Positions 1-7,210 of a DNA stretch of 12,682 nt are shown here, piece after piece (within the stretch, counting starts at the first letter, position 1; every line of letters starts with the position of its first letter). The notes beneath the pieces are model-generated. The model was given only the letters and a program-made list of their open reading frames with translations. It made no database searches and had not been told where the DNA came from. Both the position numbers and the translations under genes were made by a program. This DNA comes from Candidatus Parcubacteria bacterium (lineage in GTDB: Bacteria > Patescibacteriota > Minisyncoccia > Phycocordibacterales > UBA12088), in contig RFKD01000010.1 of the NCBI GenBank assembly GCA_003694545.1, forward strand, positions 1 through 12,682, given 5' to 3'.

Positions 1-264
1 ACGCCCACCAACACGCCGACGTACACACCCACGGCGACCAACACACCCACGGCGACCAACACACCCACGGCGACCAACACACCCACGGCGACCAACACGC
101 CAATAACTACCCCGACAGCGACGGCCGTTCTATCGCCAACGACCTATCGCTACTACATCCCGCTGATATTCAACAGCTACAGTCGTTACCTTGTCATTGA
201 TGAGAGGCTCATACCTACTCCAACGCCGGCAAGCATTCGTCCCGCACAATTCTTGCCCCTATAA
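1..264 (+). CDS. C-terminal end of a Thr/Pro-rich secreted or surface protein (5' end outside window)
   Basis: The frame is open from base 1 and stops at TAA 262-264, so only the last 87 residues are visible. They begin with a Thr/Pro/Asn-rich stretch (about residues 1-41) containing four identical TPTATN units. A short hydrophobic, aromatic motif follows, Y-Y-I-P-L-I-F at residues 51-57, and then a polar tail ending F-L-P-L. Such linkers usually separate an extracellular domain from a terminal anchor. The Y-I-P-L-I motif recurs in the protein at 1094-2431, again just after a Thr/Pro linker, which suggests a shared export or anchoring signal (inference). No catalytic or binding domain is visible, so the function of the whole protein is unknown. 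A hairpin terminator follows 7 bp after the stop. Confidence 0.75.
   Translation, partial: TPTNTPTYTPTATNTPTATNTPTATNTPTATNTPITTPTATAVLSPTTYRYYIPLIFNSYSRYLVIDERLIPTPTPASIRPAQFLPL
25..96 (+). repeat. 18-bp tandem repeat, four perfect copies
   Basis: The 18-base unit ACACCCACGGCGACCAAC occurs four times in direct succession without a mismatch and encodes TPTATN four times. The copy length is a multiple of three, so copy-number change would alter linker length without shifting frame. The perfect identity suggests recent expansion or ongoing homogenisation. Confidence 0.95.
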
Positions 265-271
265 ACATCGA

Positions 272-300
272 ATCGCTCCTGCTCACCTAGCAGGAGCGAT
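272..300 (+). terminator. Perfect 12-bp hairpin, likely transcription terminator
   Basis: The arms ATCGCTCCTGCT (272-283) and AGCAGGAGCGAT (289-300) are exact reverse complements around a 5-nt loop, CACCT. The hairpin starts 7 bp after the stop codon of the first gene. The bases downstream (ACATTTCATA) form only a weak T-rich stretch, so this is not a textbook intrinsic terminator. Position and perfect stem still make termination or 3'-end protection the best explanation. It separates the first gene from the next transcription unit. Confidence 0.7.
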
Positions 301-309
301 ACATTTCAT

Positions 310-337
310 AAATGACTATTTGCTCATTACAAATGAC
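310..337. promoter_or_regulatory. Two direct AAATGAC heptamers 21 bp apart in the intergenic spacer
   Basis: The 187-bp spacer 265-451 holds the hairpin at its left end. Its AT-rich part carries AAATGAC at 310-316 and again at 331-337, a spacing of 21 bp, or two DNA turns. This arrangement is common for paired regulator sites, but a 7-bp repeat could arise by chance. No convincing -35/-10 pair was found in the spacer, although a promoter for the gene starting at 452 is expected here. Confidence 0.2.
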
Positions 338-451
338 GATAGGGTTTAGCGGTTATTCAATCGCTTTTGCTAGTCTACGATCGCGCCGGGTGGATCACGA
401 TCTCCCCCTACCCCGGTTTAGTTTTCTGACTACCTATAGTAGGAGTACATC

Positions 452-1081
452 GTGAATGACACCCACTACCGAGCGCTCGTATGGCCACTACTGCTGGGCG
501 TAGCGTTTAGCAAGCTGGGGAATGTCCCCATCGCCAATGCTACGACGCCCAACCGCCAATCGTGGGTACACCAAGCGGGGACGTGCCTCCCAACTTTGGA
601 GGGTACCGTCGTTGGGCGGATCGATGAGAGCTGTGGCGATACCGACATCAGCGTCAATACCACCCAAAGCTACGGCCATACCCGCATCCGCGATGCCGCC
701 TCCCCCGCCACCTACGAAAGGAGCCGCACGACGGGCCTCTGCTATCATATGTGCTACCAGGTCATCGACCGGAGCGGCCGCTTTTTCATCGGCTATACCG
801 TCTCACCCGGCGGCTTCCATTGGACCCGTCTCCCCGGCCCCGGCACCAACGGCAGCGTGACCGGTCGAGACCCTACCGATACCTTCGACGCCCAAACTGC
901 AACCAGTACTACCTTCACGACCGATGCTGACACGCTGACCCTGCTCTGCTTCAACGAAGGAAGTGGGCACATCACCACCGATCGCTCTAGCAATAATCGT
1001 ACCTTGACCCTTGGTAGACCTCCCAACGCTAATACCAACAACCCGCTCGGTGTGACCTCAACGGCACCATCAGTACCGTAA
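452..1081 (+). CDS. Small secreted protein of unknown function with a LamG-end-like C-terminus
   Basis: This 209-residue protein starts at GTG, with AGGAG at 441-445 six bases upstream. Residues 8-30 look like a signal peptide with possible cleavage after A-N-A, so export is likely. Five cysteines are spread through the mature part, two of them as C-Y-H-M-C near residues 97-101. I recognise no domain in the body. Residues about 159-190 (D-A-D-T-L-T-L-L-C-F-N-E-G-S-G, then D-R-S-S-N-N) resemble the stretch that closes LamG/concanavalin-like domains and match L-Y-R-F-D-E-G-S-G in the next gene; 12 bases (956-967 and 1874-1885) are identical. There is no Thr/Pro linker or Y-I-P-L-I tail. Most codons end in G or C, supporting this frame. 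It may be a shortened relative of the neighbouring LamG protein or an independent small surface protein. Confidence 0.65.
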   Translation: MNDTHYRALVWPLLLGVAFSKLGNVPIANATTPNRQSWVHQAGTCLPTLEGTVVGRIDESCGDTDISVNTTQSYGHTRIRDAASPATYERSRTTGLCYHMCYQVIDRSGRFFIGYTVSPGGFHWTRLPGPGTNGSVTGRDPTDTFDAQTATSTTFTTDADTLTLLCFNEGSGHITTDRSSNNRTLTLGRPPNANTNNPLGVTSTAPSVP

Positions 1082-1093
1082 CGGAAGAACGGG

Positions 1094-2431
1094 ATGCCAT
1101 CAAACAACGGCTACAATCTCTACCAGCATACCTCTTTACTTGCCCTGGTGGGTCTGTTGGTCATGGCACTTTTCTTCAGATCAACGCGCTATCCGGCGTC
1201 GCTCCAAGCCCAAGGGGGGTCATCGCTGCGCTTCTATGGGAGCGACACCAATGACCGCGACCGTGTAAAAATTCCACTCGGTCAGATAGACTCTACGGGC
1301 CGACTTATCACATCTCACCCGGTGAACGTTGGCGATGCCTTCACGCTTGAGTTTTGGATGAAGACTGCGCTCGGCAATACCGCTCCGCCTTGCCCTACCG
1401 GTTGGTACACCGGCAACATTATCATCGACCGTGATGTGTTTGGGGCCGGCGATTACGGTGATTACGGCGTTGCTATCTGTAACCAACGGTTGGTCGTAGG
1501 CATAAGTGTGGGAAGTGATGACCGACTGCTGATTGGTAATACGGTCGTCACCGATGGCCTCTGGCATCATATTGCTATTGTCCGTGCCAACGACGGTAAG
1601 GTACGGCTGTTCGTCGATGGGCAACTCGATGGCACGCTGAATGGGCCGGTGGGCCGCATCGACTACCGACAAAATCGTTCGACGAGTTATCCCACGAGCG
1701 ACCCTTATCTCGTATTAGGAGCTGAAAAACACGATTTCCCCGGTAGTCGATACTACGATGGATGGATTGACGATATGCGTATATCGCGCATTGCGCGCTA
1801 TACATCTCCGTTTATTCGCCCCACCGTACCACATGCGGTAGACGATGATACCGTCGCACTCTATCGTTTCGATGAAGGAAGTGGGGTTGTTATCGGCGAT
1901 AGCGCGCCCGGCGGCCTGAGTGTCGGTGAACTGAAACCGCGTACCGGTGGAGCGGCACAACACTGGTCGAACGATACTCCATTCACGACGGTGGTTATAA
2001 CTACTGCGACCCACACCGTCACACCGGTCCCGTCGCCGACCCCGACCCACACCGCCACACCGGTCCCGTCGCCGACCCCGACCCACACCGCCACACCGGT
2101 CCCGTCGCCGACCCCGACCCACACCGCCACGCCGGTCCCGTTGCCGACCCCGACCCACACCGCCACGCCGGTTCCGTTGCCGACCCCGACCCACACCGCC
2201 ACGCCGGTTCCGTTGCCGACCCCGACCGGTACAGCCAAACCTATGCCGAGTCCTACTATCGTCAGTGTGCCACCAACCACAACACCAACATTACCAATTC
2301 GGATTTACATCCCTTTGATTCTTCAGCCTCGTCTCGCCCCAAGCACATTACAATCAGGAGTTGCACCGTATGACCAGCCCAACCATCAATCGAACCGATC
2401 TCATCAATCTTGTTATTACCAGCCTACGTGA
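1094..2431 (+). CDS. Secreted LamG-domain surface protein with a Thr/Pro repeat linker
   Basis: The protein has 445 residues. A hydrophobic segment (about 14-28) followed by S-L-Q-A (36-39) reads as a signal peptide. Residues about 43-245 form a LamG/concanavalin-like fold, shown by F-T-L-E-F-W-M-K (83-90), G-L-W-H-H-I-A-I-V-R near 155-164, V-R-L-F-V-D-G-Q and Y-D-G-W-I-D-D-M-R-I-S. Such domains usually bind carbohydrate or other ligands outside the cell. The closing L-Y-R-F-D-E-G-S-G is at 256-264. Six 12-residue Thr/Pro repeats (306-377) follow, then Y-I-P-L-I-L at 405-410. The last 35 residues look unlike the rest and run 62 nt into the acyl carrier protein gene; the CAG codon right after the motif is one change from TAG. 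It lies 12 bp after the previous gene, so the two are probably co-transcribed. An adhesin-like or structural role is inferred. Confidence 0.85.
   Translation: MPSNNGYNLYQHTSLLALVGLLVMALFFRSTRYPASLQAQGGSSLRFYGSDTNDRDRVKIPLGQIDSTGRLITSHPVNVGDAFTLEFWMKTALGNTAPPCPTGWYTGNIIIDRDVFGAGDYGDYGVAICNQRLVVGISVGSDDRLLIGNTVVTDGLWHHIAIVRANDGKVRLFVDGQLDGTLNGPVGRIDYRQNRSTSYPTSDPYLVLGAEKHDFPGSRYYDGWIDDMRISRIARYTSPFIRPTVPHAVDDDTVALYRFDEGSGVVIGDSAPGGLSVGELKPRTGGAAQHWSNDTPFTTVVITTATHTVTPVPSPTPTHTATPVPSPTPTHTATPVPSPTPTHTATPVPLPTPTHTATPVPLPTPTHTATPVPLPTPTGTAKPMPSPTIVSVPPTTTPTLPIRIYIPLILQPRLAPSTLQSGVAPYDQPNHQSNRSHQSCYYQPT
2009..2224 (+). repeat. 36-bp tandem repeat, six copies, encoding 12-residue Thr/Pro units
   Basis: Six in-frame units encode THTxTPVPxPTP. 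Copy 1 has Val where the others have Ala. Copies 1-3 read PSP (TCG) and copies 4-6 read PLP (TTG). Copies 1-3 use ACA-CCG-GTC, copy 4 ACG-CCG-GTC, and copies 5-6 ACG-CCG-GTT. This gradient records stepwise duplication from neighbouring copies. The unit keeps frame, so copy number can vary linker length. The long open frames on the opposite strand here are by-products of the repeat. Confidence 0.95.
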
Positions 2432-2693
2432 CGTACTCGAACAGAGTGGACGTCCATTGCCGGCAACCATTGAGGAGAACACCCTCCTCTTCGGTAAGGG
2501 AGCACTCCTCGACTCATTAGCACTCGTGACAATAGTGGTCGATCTCGAACAGCGGCTCGAAGAAGAGCATGGATTGACGTTAACCTTAGCCGATGATCGG
2601 GCAATGTCACAACGTAACAGTCCATTCCGTAGTGTTGGCGCGCTCGTTGATTACCTCGAACAGCTCATCCACGAGGAGCAGAGCCGTGACTGA
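2370..2693 (+). CDS. Acyl carrier protein (phosphopantetheine-binding)
   Basis: This 107-residue protein carries the carrier-protein signature L-L-D-S-L-A-L-V, with Ser49 as the predicted 4'-phosphopantetheine attachment site. Acidic helices follow (D-L-E-Q-R-L-E-E-E), as is usual for partner docking. It is somewhat longer than housekeeping AcpP (about 80 residues), with an extra N-terminal stretch and the segment D-D-R-A-M-S-Q-R-N-S-P-F-R before the last helix. This fits a dedicated pathway carrier. ATG 2370 is chosen because AGGAG (2356-2360) lies nine bases upstream; a TTG at 2361 would touch that site. The gene overlaps the LamG gene by 62 nt and the reductase gene by 8 nt. It probably holds the acyl group that the next two enzymes activate and reduce. 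Confidence 0.9.
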   Translation: MTSPTINRTDLINLVITSLRDVLEQSGRPLPATIEENTLLFGKGALLDSLALVTIVVDLEQRLEEEHGLTLTLADDRAMSQRNSPFRSVGALVDYLEQLIHEEQSRD

Positions 2694-3390
2694 ACAGGAA
2701 GTGGTACTGATCACCGGCACTAGCCGCGGAATTGGGCGCTTTCTCGTTGAACATTTTCTCCAACGCGGCGCGTTGGTTGAAGGATGCGCACGCAGTCCGG
2801 TCGATTGGGAATTACCCGGTTACACGCATCATCAAGTCGATATCAGCAACGAAGGTCAAGTAAAGGCTATGCTGAGCGCCATCCAACGACGGCATGGCCG
2901 ACTTGACATTGCCATCAACAATGCCGGTATTGCGGCAATGAACCACGCTCTGTTAACACCGGGCGAAACAGCCAGCCGCATCTTGAACATTAACGTGCTA
3001 GGCAGTTTTCTGGTTTGCCGGGAAGCGGCCAAGCTGATGCGCCGGCGTAACTATGGCCGGATCGTCAACTTCAGCACGATCGCCGTGCCACTGCGGCTTG
3101 AAGGTGAAGCGCTCTATGCCGCAGCAAAGAGCGCCGTCGAAATGCTGACCCGTATTCTGGCCCGTGAGTTTGCCCCCTTCGGAATAACCGTCAACGCGAT
3201 TGGGCCGACACCAATCGAGACCGACCTCATCCGTAGCGTACCACGCGAAAAGTTGCAGCACATCATTGACACGCTCGCCATCCGCCGCTTCGGCACATTT
3301 GCCGACATCGCCCATGTGATCGACTTTTTCGTGCATCCGGCGAGCAATTACATCACCGGCCAAGTTATCTATCTCGGCGGCGGTGGCTAA
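2686..3390 (+). CDS. Short-chain dehydrogenase/reductase, FabG-like 3-oxoacyl-ACP reductase
   Basis: The protein has 234 residues, the normal length for a classical SDR. The NAD(P)-binding motif T-G-T-S-R-G-I-G is at 10-17 and N-N-A-G at 78-81. The structural Asn is N103, and the catalytic set is Ser130 (or Thr131), Tyr144 and Lys148 in Y-A-A-A-K. FabG-type enzymes reduce 3-oxoacyl-ACP to 3-hydroxyacyl-ACP, and an adjacent carrier protein fits that role. GTG 2686 is preferred because GAGGAG at 2673-2678 lies seven bases upstream and the fold begins directly after it. An upstream in-frame start at 2593 would place an unrelated peptide before the Rossmann fold. The start lies inside the carrier-protein gene as GTGACTGA, so translation is probably coupled. 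A sugar or other alcohol as substrate cannot be excluded. Confidence 0.88.
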   Translation: MTEQEVVLITGTSRGIGRFLVEHFLQRGALVEGCARSPVDWELPGYTHHQVDISNEGQVKAMLSAIQRRHGRLDIAINNAGIAAMNHALLTPGETASRILNINVLGSFLVCREAAKLMRRRNYGRIVNFSTIAVPLRLEGEALYAAAKSAVEMLTRILAREFAPFGITVNAIGPTPIETDLIRSVPREKLQHIIDTLAIRRFGTFADIAHVIDFFVHPASNYITGQVIYLGGGG

Positions 3391-3413
3391 CACCACGCGA
3401 TGGAGGTTACGTT

Positions 3414-4760
3414 ATGAGTATCGCATGGCTTTGTGAACGGATGGAACAGTGGGCCAATCACCCGGCCATTGTGTGGCATGACCATCCATACACTTACCAC
3501 GATCTACTGGCCCGTATGCAAGCGTGGAAGGCAACGCTCAACGAACACGATATTGGACCCGGACAGGTCGTAACGATAGAAGGCGATTATTCACCAAACG
3601 CGGTTAGTCTCCTCTTAACACTCATCGAGCGCAGCACGATTGTGGTGCCGCTCACCCGCAGCGTGGCCGCGCAGCGCGAAGAGTTCCTCACTATCGCCGA
3701 AGTGCAGGTCGTGGTGAGCTTTGATGATGATGATCGGTGGCACATCGAGCGACGACCGGTGCCGGTTACCAATCCGCTGACCCGCCAACTGATCGAACGT
3801 GGTCATCCCGGTCTCGTGCTCTTCTCGTCGGGATCGACCGGGAAGAGTAAAGCGGCTTTGCACGATTTTTTACCACTGCTCGAAAAATTCCAAGTACCGC
3901 GCCATCGTCGGGTTACGCTTACCTTTTTGCTCCTCGACCATATTGGCGGGATCAACACCCTCTTCTACACGCTAGCCAACGGTGGGACGGTAGTGGCCGT
4001 GCAATCACGCGATCCTGATGTTGTTTGCCGCACCATCGAGATGCACCGAGTGCAAACCCTCCCCACCTCACCAACCTTTCTCAATCTCTTATTAATATCC
4101 GAAGCATACCGACGGTATGATCTCTCGTCGCTTGAGCTGATCACCTACGGTACCGAGGTGATGCCGGAGAGCACCCTGCACCGTATTCACGACATCTTCC
4201 CGAATGTGCAGCTTTTACAGACGTATGGTCTCTCAGAGCTAGGCATCTTGCGTTCAAAGTCACGCGACTCCAACTCGCTATGGTTCAAGGTCGGTGGCGA
4301 GGGCTTCGAGACGAAGATCGTCGATGGTGTGCTGTGGGTACGGGCTAAATCTGCAATGCTTGGCTACCTAAACGCGCCTAGTCCGTTCGACGAAGAGGGC
4401 TGGATGAACACGCAAGATGTCGTTGAGGTTGATGGAGACTACATCCGCATTCTGGGGCGGCGCAGCGATATTATCAACGTTGGCGGGCAAAAAGTATACC
4501 CGGCGGAAGTAGAGAGTGTGTTGTTACAGATGCCGAATGTGAAGGATGTGGCCGTCGTGGGTGAGCGTAATCCAATCACCGGCCAGATCGTCACTGCCCG
4601 CTTTAATCTGTTCGAGCCAGAAGACCCCAACGAATTTAAGCGCCGGGTGCGTGCCTTCTGTCGGGAGCGGCTCGCTCCCTACAAAATTCCGGTCAAGATT
4701 ACCATCACCGAGGACGAACAGCATAGCGCCCGATTTAAGAAGATGCGGAAGCCATGGTAA
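3414..4760 (+). CDS. AMP-forming acyl ligase (ANL superfamily, acyl-CoA or acyl-ACP synthetase)
   Basis: This 448-residue adenylating enzyme should activate a carboxylic acid with ATP and pass it to a thiol, either CoA or the carrier protein encoded two genes upstream. The ANL motifs appear in order: phosphate loop S-S-G-S-T-G-K-S-K (138-146), T-Y-G-L-S-E (270-275), Asp335 in N-T-Q-D, G-R-R-S-D-I-I-N-V-G-G-Q-K-V-Y-P-A-E-V-E from 348, and a C-terminal F-K-K-M-R whose Lys442 matches the catalytic Lys of the A10 motif. It is shorter than usual acyl-CoA synthetases (500-550) and ends three residues after that motif. GGAGG (3402-3406) precedes ATG by seven bases. It lies 23 bp after the reductase. 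Direct acyl-ACP ligase activity is inferred from context; the chain length of the acid cannot be read. Confidence 0.88.
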   Translation: MSIAWLCERMEQWANHPAIVWHDHPYTYHDLLARMQAWKATLNEHDIGPGQVVTIEGDYSPNAVSLLLTLIERSTIVVPLTRSVAAQREEFLTIAEVQVVVSFDDDDRWHIERRPVPVTNPLTRQLIERGHPGLVLFSSGSTGKSKAALHDFLPLLEKFQVPRHRRVTLTFLLLDHIGGINTLFYTLANGGTVVAVQSRDPDVVCRTIEMHRVQTLPTSPTFLNLLLISEAYRRYDLSSLELITYGTEVMPESTLHRIHDIFPNVQLLQTYGLSELGILRSKSRDSNSLWFKVGGEGFETKIVDGVLWVRAKSAMLGYLNAPSPFDEEGWMNTQDVVEVDGDYIRILGRRSDIINVGGQKVYPAEVESVLLQMPNVKDVAVVGERNPITGQIVTARFNLFEPEDPNEFKRRVRAFCRERLAPYKIPVKITITEDEQHSARFKKMRKPW

Positions 4761-4782
4761 GACATCTACCAAGTTCAGCCGT

Positions 4783-6240
4783 ATGATACCTACCGTTTAC
4801 CTTGCAATCGATCCGTTGCTGACGTCACATCGCGCCGAAATTACCTACACGTGGCGCACCCTCCTTACCGGGATGGGCTACAGTTGGTGCGAACGAGCGT
4901 GGGGTGAAGCGCCGGTGACCATCGCCTATACAACCGATCCGGCACACACACCACCAGCAGCAATGGTGATCAATGCCCGTATCGAACGTTGGCGTGCGCC
5001 GGCTCAAACACGCTTGATCGGTTCTAAACAGTGGCACGGCTATACGCTACCGCTCTTAGCCGACGATCAATCCACCGGCCAGCCTATTGTCGCCAACGGT
5101 TGCCTATACATACCCGATGATCCGATTTTTGCTGCGTTTTGGCTGCTCAGTGGGTATGAAGAGGAGCAATACCCGGTGCTCAAACACGGCTACCGCGACC
5201 TCAGCGGCACGCCGATGATCGAGGAGGGACTACTCCGCCGTGCGCTAGTTTCGGCCATTGGATGCTGGCTGGCCGAACGGTTAGAGCAGTTCGGGCTTCC
5301 CTCCGGCATTCCACGCTGGCCGAACGGCGCACAGCTTGCTGCGACCTGCGGCCACGATGTTGATTATCCAGAAGTAGTACGCTGGCTCGAACCTTTACGA
5401 GTTATAGGACGGCAAGGACTTCGCGGGTTAGGCGCAGCACTCGATGTCATCCGTGGGCGTCGCCACCACTGGCATTTTCATTCGTGGATGGATTTAGAGG
5501 AACGGATCGGTGCCCGTTCGGCGTTCTATTTTGTGGCGCGCAAAGGTTCGTTGCGCGAATATGCCACCGGATTACCCGACCCATTCTACGACGTGCAAGC
5601 CCCTCACTTTCGGGCCCTCTTCCGTGAATTGAGCAACGCCGGCTGGGAAATTGGGCTACACGCTAGCTACCGTGCGTACAGTGACCGCACATTGTTTGCC
5701 GCCGAACGTGCATGGCTCGCGGCTGCCAGCGATCAATCCATTGAAGGTAATCGCCATCACTACTGGCACCTTAATTCACAACAACCAGAGCAGACACTAC
5801 TCTTACACGAACAGATCGGCTTCTGCTACGATGCCTCGCTCACCCACAACCGCTATCTAGGTTGGCGACGCAGCAGTGTCTGGCCATTCTTTCCGTGGCA
5901 CCGCACATTACGACGTTCCATCCGCACCTTACAACTGCCTACCGGATGGATGGACGATCATCTCTTCGGTCAAAAACGCTTCAATCCGGGTGACCCTCAC
6001 ACGCTGCTCACCGAGCTACGTGAGACGGTAACACGACAAGGTGGACTGTTGCTCGTCGATGTGCATGATTATGTGTACGACGACCGACTTTTTCCAGGTT
6101 GGGCAGCAACATACCGTGAACTGTGGGAGACGCTGGCAGCCCAAGGCCGCGTCTGGTTTACAACACCGGCTGCAATTGCGCACCATTGGATTCGACGAGC
6201 CACCCAGATTGAAACCGCAAGCATAGGGTTGAACGGTTAA
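4783..6240 (+). CDS. Polysaccharide deacetylase family protein (NodB-like)
   Basis: This 485-residue protein has a C-terminal half with features of NodB-type carbohydrate esterases. The metal and catalytic site candidate is G-H-D-V-D-Y-P at 190-196, followed by a S-A-F-Y-F-V strand, G-L-H-A-S-Y at 291-296 supplying the second metal ligand, G-N-R-H-H near 322-326, and V-D-V-H-D at 426-429 with His428. These enzymes remove acetyl groups from sugars. The N-terminal ~185 residues form a separate region without a recognised motif; such an extra domain is known in related glycan-cluster deacetylases. ATG 4783 lies 22 bp after the ligase stop and begins the plausible fold, but no clear Shine-Dalgarno is present. 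The open frame reaches further upstream inside the ligase gene, where it is antisense-like in composition. There is no signal peptide, so it may act on a cytoplasmic sugar precursor (inference). Confidence 0.82.
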   Translation: MIPTVYLAIDPLLTSHRAEITYTWRTLLTGMGYSWCERAWGEAPVTIAYTTDPAHTPPAAMVINARIERWRAPAQTRLIGSKQWHGYTLPLLADDQSTGQPIVANGCLYIPDDPIFAAFWLLSGYEEEQYPVLKHGYRDLSGTPMIEEGLLRRALVSAIGCWLAERLEQFGLPSGIPRWPNGAQLAATCGHDVDYPEVVRWLEPLRVIGRQGLRGLGAALDVIRGRRHHWHFHSWMDLEERIGARSAFYFVARKGSLREYATGLPDPFYDVQAPHFRALFRELSNAGWEIGLHASYRAYSDRTLFAAERAWLAAASDQSIEGNRHHYWHLNSQQPEQTLLLHEQIGFCYDASLTHNRYLGWRRSSVWPFFPWHRTLRRSIRTLQLPTGWMDDHLFGQKRFNPGDPHTLLTELRETVTRQGGLLLVDVHDYVYDDRLFPGWAATYRELWETLAAQGRVWFTTPAAIAHHWIRRATQIETASIGLNG

Positions 6241-6244
6241 TTCT

Positions 6245-7207
6245 ATGCTTCTCTACCGCACCATTATCTTTCTTTTACTCTTCATCGCACCACCGCCGCT
6301 CAAACCACCTATCTTGCGCATAGCGTGTGGTGCTCAGATCGGACGTGGAGTGTCCATCGGCTGGTTCACCACCCTCATGGGTCGGCACATTAGCATTGGC
6401 GATTACAGTTCAATCCGTGCCCTGACGATCATTAACTGCGGAGGTAACCTTAGTATTGGTCGTTACAGTATCATCAGTAGCTTTACGCTGATATACGGTG
6501 CAGATGGCCTACGCATTGGCGATCACTGCTACATTGGCCCACAATCGCTGATCAATACCGAGGAAGAGGTACGGATCGGTCACTGGAGTGCCCTTGGTGC
6601 GCGGTGCATGCTGTACACCCATGGTTCGTTCTTGCCCTACAGCGAAGGCTATTGGGTACGATTTGCCCCGATCACCATCGGCAATCGGGTCTGGTGCGCC
6701 GCCGGAGTCTTTTTGCATCCTGGCGTCACTATCGGTGATAACAGTTTTGTGAACTCGCGGTCGGTGGTAAGCGGCGAGATCCCGTCCGACTCGATTGTTG
6801 AAGGCAACCCGGCACGGGTGATCAATACTATGAGCCGAATGCAGCGAACGATCACCCCACGCCGGCTTGACGCCATCGCTGAACAGATGCTACGCCACTT
6901 TCTAGCGCTCACCGCTACCCAAGGCGCATTGCGTGTCTGGCCAGATCGATCACCGCCGCAGGTACAAGCCGGTCGGCACATCTACCAGCTTATCCTCGTA
7001 CCGGCAACAGGCGAGATAGCCACCGTTGATCCAACCAACCCGACGATTTGGCTCATTTGCCGGCGCGACTGGTCACCTCCATCCGCTCTCTGGCTCGATC
7101 TGACTACCAACCGGCGCAGCATGCACCGCGCTGCGCCACTCGATGCGCTCTGCACATTTTTGCAGCGCTATTACGGTATTCAACTTGAATATGAAGAAGA
7201 GAGGTAA
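6245..7207 (+). CDS. Left-handed beta-helix (hexapeptide) O- or N-acyltransferase with extra C-terminal region
   Basis: The protein has 320 residues. A short hydrophobic N-terminus (6-16) followed by P-L-K-P-P-I-L-R is typical of WbbJ-like acyltransferases of surface-glycan clusters. Residues about 29-195 hold many imperfect [I/V/L]-G-x-x-x-x hexapeptides forming the beta-helix, with His126 in Y-T-H-G-S as the likely catalytic base and a closing V-E-G-N-P-A-R-V. Members transfer acetyl or other acyl groups from CoA, and sometimes from ACP, to sugars. Residues about 200-320 match nothing I recognise and make it longer than most relatives (about 180-220). It starts 4 bp after the deacetylase stop without a clear Shine-Dalgarno, which suggests coupled translation. 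Deacetylase beside acyltransferase suggests swapping of the acyl group on one sugar. Confidence 0.85.
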   Translation: MLLYRTIIFLLLFIAPPPLKPPILRIACGAQIGRGVSIGWFTTLMGRHISIGDYSSIRALTIINCGGNLSIGRYSIISSFTLIYGADGLRIGDHCYIGPQSLINTEEEVRIGHWSALGARCMLYTHGSFLPYSEGYWVRFAPITIGNRVWCAAGVFLHPGVTIGDNSFVNSRSVVSGEIPSDSIVEGNPARVINTMSRMQRTITPRRLDAIAEQMLRHFLALTATQGALRVWPDRSPPQVQAGRHIYQLILVPATGEIATVDPTNPTIWLICRRDWSPPSALWLDLTTNRRSMHRAAPLDALCTFLQRYYGIQLEYEEER

Positions 7208-7210
7208 GCT

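Noticed and set aside
435..440. TATAGT as a -10 box for the gene at 452
   Set aside because: Transcription would begin a few bases before GTG and exclude the AGGAG site; no matching -35 is present.
522..860. Second + strand frame inside the small secreted protein gene, suggesting a frameshift
   Set aside because: It encodes Ala/Pro-rich low-complexity sequence, while the 452-1081 frame has G/C-ending codons, a good ribosome-binding site and a signal peptide.
2009..2224. CRISPR-like array of regular 36-bp repeats
   Set aside because: The units abut with no spacers, keep an open frame and encode a Thr/Pro linker; no cas gene is present.
1715..2280. Long open frames on the minus strand over the Thr/Pro repeats
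   Set aside because: They are low-complexity shadows (Gly/Arg- or Gly/Val-rich) of the repeat, with no start signal and no domain.
2593..2685. Earlier start for the reductase
   Set aside because: The extra residues overlap the carrier-protein gene and precede a Rossmann fold that starts right after GTG 2686, which has its own GAGGAG.
4546..4782. N-terminal extension of the deacetylase within the ligase gene
   Set aside because: The extension overlaps the conserved C-terminus of the ligase and has Ser/Pro-rich shadow composition; ATG 4783 begins the plausible protein.
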